Assembly (NCBI GenBank): GCA_002495675.1
Contig: DAGH01000021.1
Coordinates: 16,165-80,164, forward strand
Source: Euryarchaeota archaeon UBA182
Lineage (GTDB): Archaea; Thermoplasmatota; Poseidoniia; Poseidoniales; Thalassarchaeaceae
Reading direction: 5' to 3'
DNA length: 64,000 nucleotides
Positions 9,365 to 18,264 of this stretch are shown piece after piece (position 1 is the stretch's first letter; every line of letters starts with the position of its first letter). The notes beneath the pieces were generated by a model. It was not told the DNA's origin. It worked only from the letters and a program-made list of their open reading frames with translations, and ran no database searches. The translations under genes and the position numbers were made by a program.

Positions 9365-12300
9365 ATGAGGAGGAAACAAACAGCTGCTTTCCTCGCTATA
9401 ATCATGCTTTCAAGCGTCCTCTTCCTTTCCCAGACTAGGCCACAGAGCCCTGTCGGAACCACTAACCCAGAAGAGGCAATCGGAGGAGCACCAATCGCCG
9501 TCGACACAGACGAGGATCTAATCCCAGATGTCCATGAGAGCGCCTTTTCTGAACCTCTTCGTATTGCTACATTGGAGGGTGACTTCACTGTGACAGGGTT
9601 AGATCCACTGGACTCCACGGACAACCTCAGCGATTATGACAGAGATGGCGCAAGTGCCCTGCAGGAATTCTGCTGGCCATACAGCCTAGAGTCCTGTTTT
9701 ACTACCAGATTATCCTTAACAGGAAAATCCCCTGAGGAAACAGAGAGCGGATTCAGGGAGTATCTGGATCCAAGGCGGTCAGACACTGATGGGGATGGCC
9801 TTCCAGATGGCTTTGAGATCAGCATGTGCACAGATGGAGGAGCCGGATACATTGATCAGGCATCTACCGCTTGGGTGTGCCTCCACTTTGACCCACTGGA
9901 CCCCCGGGATGCAATCGAGGATCCAGATCAATGCCTGGGCCTACTTGAATGGGGCTGCGGAGATGGATATGATTTCGACAGAGACGGAATACTAGAACCC
10001 GGGGAGCGTTTCACGAGCTCGGAAGAATACAGGTATGCTCAGCCTGATGGTTGGATCGATGAGAGAGACGGACTCTGGTGCCAGGGTCCTATACCAGGGA
10101 TAACCGAAGGAGCATGCCAATCTATGATGGAGTCAGAAACTGGATTGCCCGGTTGGCTGGGTAGCGACCCAAGGTACCCAGATTCCGACACATTCGCCAT
10201 CGTTGACGGAGTTCCTACGCCACTAGCAGTGAGTGGCGATGGAATAACTGATGGCTGGGAACATCACTACGGCCTAGATCCCAGGAATGCATCAGATGCG
10301 ATCCTTGACTCTGATCAGGATGGGTGGGATTCAAACAGAGACGGAATCGTAGCCCCTGACAACTCAATCGCCACGTCGATGTGGGGCGAGGCACTTAGTA
10401 ACTATGAGGAGTTCAAGATATCACAAGACGATGGATACTCAGTTCGGCCCGGTTTGTATCTCAGCTCGGTGGAGCGACCGCTGGATGCAGATTTTTTGAC
10501 CGAGACGTCACAACCGAGAATTTCGGACTCGGCGATAGTCGGCACCCACGTATCGGAAAACCAAGGAATTGTCGTAATCGCCTCTAAAAACGGAGTGACA
10601 ATCCTAGATCCATTATCCTACACGACCCAAATCTTCGACCAACCTGTGCCTGGAACAATATCTGATTCCTTGCTAATATCTCTGGCGGACAACTCTGTCG
10701 CCCTCGTACTAACATCTAATCTCGGTATCGGAGCATTTCAACTCACGCAAGAAGGTCTTAACCTCGACTCGTCCATCTTCCTTCAATCAGACCCAATATT
10801 GTCCGCTAACCCATTGTCAACATCAATGGGGCCAGGGGCCCTCCTCATTTTCGGAAAAGATGGGAATGTGCACACAACAAGGGTCAATGTTGACCAAGGG
10901 GCTATTTCAATCGAGAATCCCACAACCGTGGAGGTGCTTGAACAGACTCTCAGATCTAGAAACGCTACGGGGTCCATTTCTCTACATGTCGACAGACCGG
11001 GCGACACACCCCTTCTTTTGGTCGGTACGGACGCAGGGTTGATCCGCTGGACGACCAATGATCTCTCAGATACCTTCGGATCACCTATCTGGGTATACAC
11101 CAGGGACAATGCAGAGACCTTTGTTGGAATTGCAGACTTACTTAATTCATCTAAATCGGCTGTTGTGAACCTGCTTGAGCCTGCGGGCATACTTACCAGC
11201 AATGGGCAGATTGGGCAGGTGACAGGTGTGTGGCTAGGAACTCCCTCGGGCATTCATTTCATCGATCTTGAGGATCTAATATTTGACCCACTTTTCGCCA
11301 TATCAAACGACAGAATGTTCAATCCTGAAGCATGGTTGTCCGGTGGGAATGACGTACTATCTATCGAACAAATCCCGGGCATGCTCCTCGTTGGCTCAAG
11401 GGATGGTTTGTGGGCATTAGAAGGCGATGGTAGTGGAATATTGGGCATGATCGAACCCCCCGTCACTATGCAAGGTCCAATTTCGGATGTTGTCTCCTGG
11501 ATTTCCGATGGCGAACAGTGGATAGCCTCTGGGGTTGAATCTGGACAATACATGAATATCCACCCAATTGATCCGACATCTCCTGACTCTGATTACGACG
11601 GCATGCCCGATGGATGGGAGTTCTATCATGGCCTTGATCCAACGGACCCATTCGATGCACCGCGCGACGAGGATACCGATGGATTCGATGTTGATGGGCC
11701 ATTCGGATTTGAAGCTCCGTGGACAAACTTAGACGAATTTCGCTACATCTCCATATCCGAAAACGGATCGAATGGAACTGACCCTCGATTAGTAGACTCT
11801 GATGGAGATGGCCTATCCGATGGGGAGGAGTATTGGGGATGGTTTTACGACTCTACTTTATTTCAGTGCCACTATCTGTCAACCGGTGGACCTGGTACAC
11901 CACAACAGATATGCGATGAATCGGACGGCATTCTCGCCAGGCAGGTCCATTTGGCAGGTTGGCTTAATTCCGGATCAGGAGGCGGGACAGACGTTCCAAC
12001 AGACCCAACGAACCCAGATACTGACGGGGATGGGATGCCAGATGGATGGGAGGTCAAAAACAGACGCTGGATAGGTGTTGACTATACGGGAGGAAATCTT
12101 TGGACGCTAGACCCCCTTGACCCATCAGATGCAAACAAAGATGCAGATGGTGATGGCCTAACTAATGCGTGTGAGTATCGTTGGTCGGTTTTGTTGGAGA
12201 CCGTCAGGGAGAATGGCCTGACAACACACGGAGAGTCGGCCCAAAGCGCTGCATCGTGGGTCGCGACTGATCCAAACCTCATTGACTCCGACGGCGACTC

Positions 12301-15109
12301 CTTGCCTGATGGTTGGGAAGCTCGCTACGCATGCTCATGGAATCTAAACAATAGGGGAATCAACCCTCTGAATGGATCTGATGCATTCCAAAATCCAGAT
12401 GGCGATGGCTATGATGTAAATGGAGACGGAAACCTCTCGATCGAAGAGCAATTTGTCAATTGGTTCGAGTATCACCTGAGAACGGAGATTCTGGTTGGGG
12501 GAGCGTGGTCTTTCTCTGAGATCCTCCCAGAAAATTTGGTGACATGGCTATTCAATTCTTCAGATGAAATAAGCGATCCACAAGGTTCATTTGGTGATTT
12601 AGCAAGCACCGAGGTGATCAGCCTTTTGACAGGAATTACCGAACTTGATGTTGGCTCCTCAGATCCAGTTTCTTCGGACACTGACTCAGATGGCATGCCA
12701 GATGGGTGGGAGGCTTACCATGCAAGATGGTCTGTTTTTGAGGATAAATGGACACTCAATCCTGTTAACGGTGATGATGATGTAGGTGATCCAGATGGAG
12801 ATGGTTTGACTAATTGGGAGGAGTACAACTCAATCCAAGGTAACATGAGCGAAATTGACCCACTCATCACAGCGCCCCAATTCTATCTCCTGAACAGCGG
12901 GGGAGATTGGCTCCCAACACCTTGGTTGACCGCAGACTCAACGGCGTCCTTTGGAGAATCGGCGAGACTGTTGCACCCAGACAGCCCGATTACAGCGGAT
13001 CCAAATAATCCCGACACTGATGGTGACGGGTTGCTAGATGGGGTTGAGATGATTTTTACAAAGTGGAATTATGAGGAGGAAACATGGACATTGAACCCAC
13101 TGGTACCATCTGACGGATACTACGACTCAGATCGCGATGGCCTCACTGACTTGATCGAATTGAACTTGACTAATACAAATCCCGAGAACGGTGCCCTAGC
13201 CCCTCCTGACGCTCCAAGGTTCCATGAAGAGGCATCGTCATTGGACGCACTTGAGTCAATGAATAGGGTGTACAGAGTCTTGTTTACCAAACAAGGCAGG
13301 GCACATATCGCAATTTCGCAATTCAACGAATGGCAGTCAGATGGCTTCATGAGGCCCTTATTGGCATCACTTGTTGGGGTATCCGATCCAAGTGAACAAG
13401 ATACTGATCGCGATGGAATGAGTGATGGGTACGAATACTGGTTTACTGAGTGGGATCTAGAGGCAAATGAGTGGACCATCAATCCTCTGACTTCTACTGA
13501 CATATATCGTGACTCTGATAGAGATTCATGGGATTGCAATGGGGATGGTACGATCTCTCCCTCAGAGTCTTTCACTAATCTGGCGGAATATGAATCTCGA
13601 ATCTATGGCAAGCTCCTCGCTGTCGACACCATACCTTCAGGATTGGGTACAGTCTCGTATGGCAATGATGCCATCAATGCTCTCAGGTTTGAGGGCGAGC
13701 TTTCAGAGGATGAGGCAATAGAAAGCCTCTATGACACCTTCTCTAGTAAGTCAGATCAATCCCTAGAAAGGATGGGCCTCATCAATCAATTTGATCCAGA
13801 TAGCTTTAACCGAACCCTCCTTGGAATAAGCGACCCAACTAACGACGATTCTGACATGGACGGCCTCCCGGATGGTTGGGAATATTGTTATTCTATCTTT
13901 GGACATTGGTTGCCCTTGCCAGAAACGCAATTGAGATGGTCATTAAACCCATTGAACCCGCTGGATGGCTCATACGATCCCGATTCAGATGGATGGTATG
14001 ACAGGACGACCTCAGACGTAGCTGCTACTCAGGGAACTTGGGATAATCGAGTTTTCCAACCCTCAAATCTATCAGATCAGATCGACGCGGGCCCAACACC
14101 ATTACTATTCACAAATCTGATGGAATACAGAAATGGTACATTGCCTCTATCTAACGACACTGATCGAGATTCTCTCCTCATGGAACCAGAATTTTCTGTG
14201 ACTGGTTCCGTAATCTCTTACAACAAAAACTACAATCTTTCAGATGGAAGAGAGATCCTGAAATACGGGACAAACCCGTTGGACAATGACACCGACGGCG
14301 ATATGTTGCCTGATTTCTATGAGTATCATCTTGGTTGGAATGAAATGAATGACAACTGGTCCTCATTGATGCAAATTGAGGTTGTCTGGCAACAAATCTC
14401 CTCCAACAGTTGGAAACCTGTAAACATAAATGGTGGCTCAATCATGAGGCCAATCCTGAATTGGACATGGTTCACCCTAGATCCAACTGATCCTACCGAC
14501 GTAGGTGGCGATGCTGACAAGGATGGCGATTATGAGTGTAATTTGGGGGGCTGTCAATACATCCCATATACGAATTTTCAAGAGTATTTTGGCATAGTAA
14601 ATGCAACGCTGTCTTCACCGGCACTCGTAAGAGCGGCTCCCCTCGTTGATTGCAGAGGAAATGAAGTCGAGGAAGGATGGCAATTTAGAGAAGTAATCCT
14701 GGGTCTTTGTGGAAATGGCGGATCATTATCCACAAATTATCTCCGAATGAACAGGATAAGTCAGACCGACAACTTGTATGCGTTAATCATAGATGATAAC
14801 GACCAAGACTACACTCAGATAGACACCTCTAATGACAATGTGATCATGAGTGGAAATTGGACCGACTCGTTCCAGAGATTTGCTGGCGATCAGTTCCATC
14901 TTCCGAACACCGGACTAGGCGAGTATCCATATGGTTGGTGGCTACTTGATCACGATGGGGATTCAATCGCTGAGGGCACTAGCCCAACAAACTGGGACAC
15001 TGATGGAGATTGGTTGAATGACAGGTTCGAAATTGCCGATGATCTCCTCGATGGCATACGAGGCAATTCAGGCTCGCCCATAAGATATGACGATAGAACA
15101 GTACCCTGA
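9365..15109 (+). CDS. Giant secreted thrombospondin type-3/calcium-repeat protein with beta-propeller-like insert
   Basis: Exported protein of 1,914 residues. The start at 9365 gives a clean signal peptide (MRRKQTAAFLAIIMLSSVL). Most of the chain is built from about 13 calcium-binding type-3-like units of the form DTDGDGMPDGWE, typically spaced 70-150 residues and followed by W..NPLDP-type segments. Between about 370 and 730 the type-3 units stop. Short repeats such as GIVVIASKNGVTIL, LLLVGTDAGLIRW and MLLVGSRDGLWAL look like beta-propeller blades. There is no C-terminal membrane span, sorting motif or zinc ribbon, so it is either released or held by a partner. Its last 23 nt overlap a small acidic gene. 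The role is unknown; a calcium-rigidified filament or adhesin is plausible. Confidence 0.82.
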   Translation: MRRKQTAAFLAIIMLSSVLFLSQTRPQSPVGTTNPEEAIGGAPIAVDTDEDLIPDVHESAFSEPLRIATLEGDFTVTGLDPLDSTDNLSDYDRDGASALQEFCWPYSLESCFTTRLSLTGKSPEETESGFREYLDPRRSDTDGDGLPDGFEISMCTDGGAGYIDQASTAWVCLHFDPLDPRDAIEDPDQCLGLLEWGCGDGYDFDRDGILEPGERFTSSEEYRYAQPDGWIDERDGLWCQGPIPGITEGACQSMMESETGLPGWLGSDPRYPDSDTFAIVDGVPTPLAVSGDGITDGWEHHYGLDPRNASDAILDSDQDGWDSNRDGIVAPDNSIATSMWGEALSNYEEFKISQDDGYSVRPGLYLSSVERPLDADFLTETSQPRISDSAIVGTHVSENQGIVVIASKNGVTILDPLSYTTQIFDQPVPGTISDSLLISLADNSVALVLTSNLGIGAFQLTQEGLNLDSSIFLQSDPILSANPLSTSMGPGALLIFGKDGNVHTTRVNVDQGAISIENPTTVEVLEQTLRSRNATGSISLHVDRPGDTPLLLVGTDAGLIRWTTNDLSDTFGSPIWVYTRDNAETFVGIADLLNSSKSAVVNLLEPAGILTSNGQIGQVTGVWLGTPSGIHFIDLEDLIFDPLFAISNDRMFNPEAWLSGGNDVLSIEQIPGMLLVGSRDGLWALEGDGSGILGMIEPPVTMQGPISDVVSWISDGEQWIASGVESGQYMNIHPIDPTSPDSDYDGMPDGWEFYHGLDPTDPFDAPRDEDTDGFDVDGPFGFEAPWTNLDEFRYISISENGSNGTDPRLVDSDGDGLSDGEEYWGWFYDSTLFQCHYLSTGGPGTPQQICDESDGILARQVHLAGWLNSGSGGGTDVPTDPTNPDTDGDGMPDGWEVKNRRWIGVDYTGGNLWTLDPLDPSDANKDADGDGLTNACEYRWSVLLETVRENGLTTHGESAQSAASWVATDPNLIDSDGDSLPDGWEARYACSWNLNNRGINPLNGSDAFQNPDGDGYDVNGDGNLSIEEQFVNWFEYHLRTEILVGGAWSFSEILPENLVTWLFNSSDEISDPQGSFGDLASTEVISLLTGITELDVGSSDPVSSDTDSDGMPDGWEAYHARWSVFEDKWTLNPVNGDDDVGDPDGDGLTNWEEYNSIQGNMSEIDPLITAPQFYLLNSGGDWLPTPWLTADSTASFGESARLLHPDSPITADPNNPDTDGDGLLDGVEMIFTKWNYEEETWTLNPLVPSDGYYDSDRDGLTDLIELNLTNTNPENGALAPPDAPRFHEEASSLDALESMNRVYRVLFTKQGRAHIAISQFNEWQSDGFMRPLLASLVGVSDPSEQDTDRDGMSDGYEYWFTEWDLEANEWTINPLTSTDIYRDSDRDSWDCNGDGTISPSESFTNLAEYESRIYGKLLAVDTIPSGLGTVSYGNDAINALRFEGELSEDEAIESLYDTFSSKSDQSLERMGLINQFDPDSFNRTLLGISDPTNDDSDMDGLPDGWEYCYSIFGHWLPLPETQLRWSLNPLNPLDGSYDPDSDGWYDRTTSDVAATQGTWDNRVFQPSNLSDQIDAGPTPLLFTNLMEYRNGTLPLSNDTDRDSLLMEPEFSVTGSVISYNKNYNLSDGREILKYGTNPLDNDTDGDMLPDFYEYHLGWNEMNDNWSSLMQIEVVWQQISSNSWKPVNINGGSIMRPILNWTWFTLDPTDPTDVGGDADKDGDYECNLGGCQYIPYTNFQEYFGIVNATLSSPALVRAAPLVDCRGNEVEEGWQFREVILGLCGNGGSLSTNYLRMNRISQTDNLYALIIDDNDQDYTQIDTSNDNVIMSGNWTDSFQRFAGDQFHLPNTGLGEYPYGWWLLDHDGDSIAEGTSPTNWDTDGDWLNDRFEIADDLLDGIRGNSGSPIRYDDRTVP

Positions 15110-15590
15110 GGTGTCATTCTTGGACGATTCTGCTAAGATTCCAAGTCCCCAGCAACCGTTGGAGGAAAGAATCCTCTTCATACAGGAGAACATGGTCTCG
15201 TTCGTCAAACAATACAACATGCCCATCGTTGAAGTGGCATTGGTGATCTCAAAATACATCAGGATCCTACTCGAGAAGCTACAGGAAATTGCAAATGATT
15301 CAGATGAGGAACTACCTTCGCATTTACTTTCCCCCACCCCATTCGACGGGGACATAAAGCCACCATTGATCGACTCATTTCCATTGGAAAGACTTCTGGA
15401 TTCGCTGGATGAAGACAGGATGGACATCCTAGACACATTGATGAGAACCGCAATCAACGCCGTAGAGGCCCCTTTTTCATCTGCACTAGCCCTATTTCGC
15501 GATTGGGAGATGCTAATCAGGACGCAGTTGTCAGAGTCTAGGAGCCCAGGGCACTTATTCAGCCCAATGAAATTTCCTGAGGATTTCTGA
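15087..15590 (+). CDS. Small acidic hypothetical protein overlapping the giant gene
   Basis: A 167-residue protein starting at ATG 15087, 23 nt inside the 3' end of the giant calcium-repeat gene in another frame, which suggests translational coupling. It has no signal peptide or membrane span. The sequence is acidic and helical (FIQENMVSFVKQYNM, VISKYIRILLEKLQEI, RLLDSLDEDRMDILD). No family is recognised. Conserved-looking helices and the tight overlap suggest a real gene, possibly a cytoplasmic partner of the upstream product. Its stop lies 2 nt from the stop of the convergent membrane-protein gene. Confidence 0.6.
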   Translation: MTIEQYPEVSFLDDSAKIPSPQQPLEERILFIQENMVSFVKQYNMPIVEVALVISKYIRILLEKLQEIANDSDEELPSHLLSPTPFDGDIKPPLIDSFPLERLLDSLDEDRMDILDTLMRTAINAVEAPFSSALALFRDWEMLIRTQLSESRSPGHLFSPMKFPEDF

Positions 15591-15592
15591 GG

Positions 15593-15928
15593 TCAATTCG
15601 ACCGCCCAGAAACAATCCCGTTCGAGACCCACCAAGAATCAATGATGGACCAAGCGTAGATTAGTGGCCAAAGCACTATAGTCAGAAGAAGTGGGAGTTG
15701 GAGGATGAACCACCACGCTCCTTTTCTGTGCTGCCTGTTGAAATGTTGCCCGAGGTACAGGAAGGGCACGATCGCCAGCAAAATCGAGAACGCAGGCCGC
15801 AGGGCCCCCCATGGACCTATTCCCCCGCTGAGCTCATTCCAAATCGCTCTCAAAACACCTAAGGGGGTGGCCCTAGCAGGAGGCTTCGAGTCGACACTAA
15901 CGGTGAGCTCGGTTGGGACCATGGTCAT
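15593..15928 (-). CDS. Small membrane protein, unknown function
   Basis: A 111-residue protein with a soluble N-terminal part of about 40 residues and two hydrophobic segments (around FSILLAIVPFLYLG and WFILQLPLLLTIVLWPLIYAW). Between them lies a basic cytoplasmic loop, HFNRQHRKG. The second segment is very tryptophan-rich. The composition resembles the YqaE/Pmp3 or DUF4870-type small membrane proteins, but I cannot assign it. The start could be ATG 15928 or ATG 15922. It is convergent with the acidic gene and divergent from the peptidase/Nudix fusion. Confidence 0.6.
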   Translation of the reverse strand: MTMVPTELTVSVDSKPPARATPLGVLRAIWNELSGGIGPWGALRPAFSILLAIVPFLYLGQHFNRQHRKGAWWFILQLPLLLTIVLWPLIYAWSIIDSWWVSNGIVSGRSN

Positions 15929-16013
15929 CGAGAAGTCTCATTCAACAAATAATTGATCCTATTTTTTTGCGGGAGGGACTATCCTGGACAACAACCAAAA
16001 TGACAGAAAAATA

Positions 16014-16976
16014 TTGGTGACTGGATTTGAGCCCTTCGACGGAATGACCTCTAATCACTCTTGGGATGTCGCCAAGGCCTCCGCAGCGGGGTCCATGGCC
16101 AACTTCTTGACCACCAAGATTCTATCTGTAGACGAAGCCGGCTCATTGCAACCAAGTAAGGAGATTCTATCGGGATCCTTCACCGGGGCACTACTGCTTG
16201 GTGTCGCGTACGAAAGATCTGATGTCTGTATCGAAATCCGAGCTGAGAACAAATTGGATATGAAAAAAGAAGATAATTCTGGGAGGAAAATACACGGGAT
16301 TGTTGAGGACGAGGCCCAGAATCACCTTGAAACGACTTACAGCAGGCATCTATTGGATGAATTGGTAGAAGAGCATGATGATCTAAAAATAAGTCATGAT
16401 TGCGGCAATTTTGTCTGCAATGAGACGTATTTTCGAACTTTATCGACGGAAATAAAAAACAGGGAAGGAGGTGAGAAGATCCCCATCTTATTTGTCCATT
16501 TACCACCAATCGAGAGAATTTCGTTTGATAGACAGGTTATTTTGGTGAGAACATTGTTGAAAAGTATGATTTCCATCCCCAAGATGGACGTCGTGGGGGC
16601 GTTGATCAGAGATGAACTGGGAAGAGTCCTAGCCTGCAGAAGACCCCCGAAGGATCAATGGTCTGGATACTGGGAATTTCCTGGAGGGAAAATCGCTGAG
16701 GGCGAGTCTGAACGTGCCGCTGTGGAAAGAGAGATTCTAGAGGAGTTGAGCATATCTGTTTCTGCCATGGACGAAGTTGCCAGAATTTCCCACAGATATG
16801 AGGACAGGATAGTGGATCTGAGGATTATTGATTGTGGCGTCGTCGATCCAAATTCGATAATTCTCATGGAACATGATATGTCAAGATGGTTGGAGAAGGA
16901 TGAATTAGATGATGTGAACTGGCTGCCCGCAGATCTACCAATTATCACAGAATGGATGAATGAAGGCATACCTTGA
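16014..16976 (+). CDS. Pyroglutamyl-peptidase I (C15) fused to a Nudix hydrolase
   Basis: Two enzymes in one 320-residue chain. Residues 1-190 match pyrrolidone-carboxylate peptidase, which removes N-terminal pyroglutamate: VTGFEPFDG at the start, a Glu in CIEIRAEN, the catalytic Cys in GNFVCNETYF and the His in FVHLPPIE. Residues 193-320 are a MutT-like Nudix domain beginning GALIRDELGRVLACRR. Its Nudix box GGKIAEGE..REILEEL follows GX5EX7REUXEE, with Ser in place of the last Gly. The two halves are joined without a linker. No ATG opens the frame: candidates are TTG 16014, GTG 16017 or CTG 15984 after a GGAGGG, and the frame is open from 15957, so a longer N-terminus (…RKILVTGF) is likely. 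Substrates of the Nudix half are unknown. Confidence 0.85.
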   Translation: MVTGFEPFDGMTSNHSWDVAKASAAGSMANFLTTKILSVDEAGSLQPSKEILSGSFTGALLLGVAYERSDVCIEIRAENKLDMKKEDNSGRKIHGIVEDEAQNHLETTYSRHLLDELVEEHDDLKISHDCGNFVCNETYFRTLSTEIKNREGGEKIPILFVHLPPIERISFDRQVILVRTLLKSMISIPKMDVVGALIRDELGRVLACRRPPKDQWSGYWEFPGGKIAEGESERAAVEREILEELSISVSAMDEVARISHRYEDRIVDLRIIDCGVVDPNSIILMEHDMSRWLEKDELDDVNWLPADLPIITEWMNEGIP

Positions 16977-16977
16977 G

Positions 16978-17466
16978 CTATTTCCTTCGTTTCGAGACCC
17001 AGACAGACGAGCTTCCATCCTCCTTCATAGAAGAGTCATCGTTCGGGTATCGAGGATATTCTTCTCTCCCTTGGTGATACGTGAGTTCAGTGAGGTAGAG
17101 ATCCAGATTTTCATGTGTGACAGTCACATCAATGCATCCTCCCACTGGTGGTTCCTCTAAGACGAAGGAGCACCTTCCTACGCTTGCAGCTTGCCTTGAT
17201 AGTGAAAAATGGGTTGTATTGCCCTCAGAGTGCAGCGTCATTGCATCCAACGCAGTGTCCAAAATTCTGTGCTTCCTACAATTTTCAATTATTCCATCGA
17301 GGCTCCCTACATCAGATATCATCCTAGTGGGGGTTGAATCTGAAGGGAATTTATTCCTAGGTGGAATTTCCCCTGGATGCCAATCTGGAAAGAATTGTCG
17401 AGTCGCGACCACAACTAATTCTGGATGTTCGTGAGGAAGAAGAGTGGTTGCTACGACGATCCTCAT
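16978..17466 (-). CDS. UPF0201 family protein (putative RNA-binding)
   Basis: A 162-residue archaeal conserved protein. The start ATG 17466 gives MRIVVATTLLPHEHPELVV, matching the UPF0201 opening in which a P-E/H-D/E-P motif precedes a helix. The family core is visible further on: CRKHRILDTALDAM, FSLSRQAASVGRCSF, then a Pro-Gly strand (PPVGGCIDVTVT) close to the usual QAA..G.v.f..e..PLG.I.v.v pattern. A C-terminal tail of about 40 residues is specific to this protein. The family fold resembles RNA-binding domains of ribosomal proteins; its role is unknown. In-frame upstream codons to 17580 lie in the divergent gene and are not used here. Confidence 0.7.
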   Translation of the reverse strand: MRIVVATTLLPHEHPELVVVATRQFFPDWHPGEIPPRNKFPSDSTPTRMISDVGSLDGIIENCRKHRILDTALDAMTLHSEGNTTHFSLSRQAASVGRCSFVLEEPPVGGCIDVTVTHENLDLYLTELTYHQGREEYPRYPNDDSSMKEDGSSSVWVSKRRK

Positions 17467-17540
17467 GAAAACACCAGAGCACATGATGTACATCATATCT
17501 ACCGTCAACAAGTCACATTCATTGCAATGAAGTGTCACGG

Positions 17541-18212
17541 ATGACCATGGCCAACAGATCCTTTCCGGTTTCAGTAGCATTGCTGTTCACACCCACAATT
17601 ATTCTGCTGGCAATCAGAATGATATTGCCCACGGTCGATTCTATTTTAGATTCGGATAGAAATAGCACGATGATACTCCACGGAAGCGCATTTTTCATCG
17701 GAATTTTATTGCTGTTTAGGGGCAATAAAAGCAAGGACCATGAATATCTGAGATCGAGTGCAATTAACAGACTCAACAAAATTTACAATCAGGAGGACGC
17801 AGGCTTATGGTCGAGAGCGGATGAAGCGTTGGCAAAGCTTGAGACAAGGAAAACTAGGGGAAGGAAAATGAATATTCCCGCTAAAGTATCCAGCATCAAC
17901 AAGGAATCTATCGAACTCGACATAGGAGAGAAAGAGCCAGTTGACATTAGGGTAGGCGGAGTGAATCTCGCTTTCGACGCAGGATACGGGAATAATGAGA
18001 AAGGGGCTCAACGAATCCCTGAGGAGCCGGCTAAAACACGGGGTTTATTCGGGTGGGTGGACAGGCGGGCAGAAAAAATAGCCACCAAGAGGGCCAAGAG
18101 AGGAAAAATCAAGGCTGAGGTGGATGCGAAGGTCCCTGGTGTGTGCAGAGTCTGTGGAATACCCCAGAATGAGAGTGGGGCTAATTGTGCATATTGTGGA
18201 GCAAGTAAGTAA
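17541..18212 (+). CDS. Membrane protein with C-terminal zinc ribbon, unknown function
   Basis: About 223 residues. Two hydrophobic segments lie near the N-terminus (VALLFTPTIILLAIRMIL and GSAFFIGILLLF). A long, charged cytoplasmic region follows, very rich in Lys/Arg at 170-200 (e.g. ATKRAKRGKIKAEV). The C-terminus is a zinc ribbon, CRVCGIPQNESGANCAYCGA (CxxC-x9-CxxC). Zinc-ribbon membrane proteins of this type are common in this archaeal group but uncharacterised. Starts at GTG 17532, ATG 17541 or ATG 17547 are possible. It reads toward dnaJ 52 nt downstream. Confidence 0.65.
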   Translation: MTMANRSFPVSVALLFTPTIILLAIRMILPTVDSILDSDRNSTMILHGSAFFIGILLLFRGNKSKDHEYLRSSAINRLNKIYNQEDAGLWSRADEALAKLETRKTRGRKMNIPAKVSSINKESIELDIGEKEPVDIRVGGVNLAFDAGYGNNEKGAQRIPEEPAKTRGLFGWVDRRAEKIATKRAKRGKIKAEVDAKVPGVCRVCGIPQNESGANCAYCGASK

Positions 18213-18264
18213 AGCCTGCGTCGGATTGAAAGAGAACCCCCCTGAGCAATAGTACGGGGTTCGC

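Noticed and set aside
9671..15006. Tandem DNA repeat in the giant gene
   Set aside because: The repetition is at protein level (calcium motifs); the underlying DNA varies and is not a tandem satellite.
15060..15120. Frameshift joining the giant calcium-repeat protein to the acidic ORF
   Set aside because: The acidic product is helical and lacks repeats or a membrane anchor, and its own ATG at 15087 gives a sensible protein; an overlap is more likely than a broken gene.
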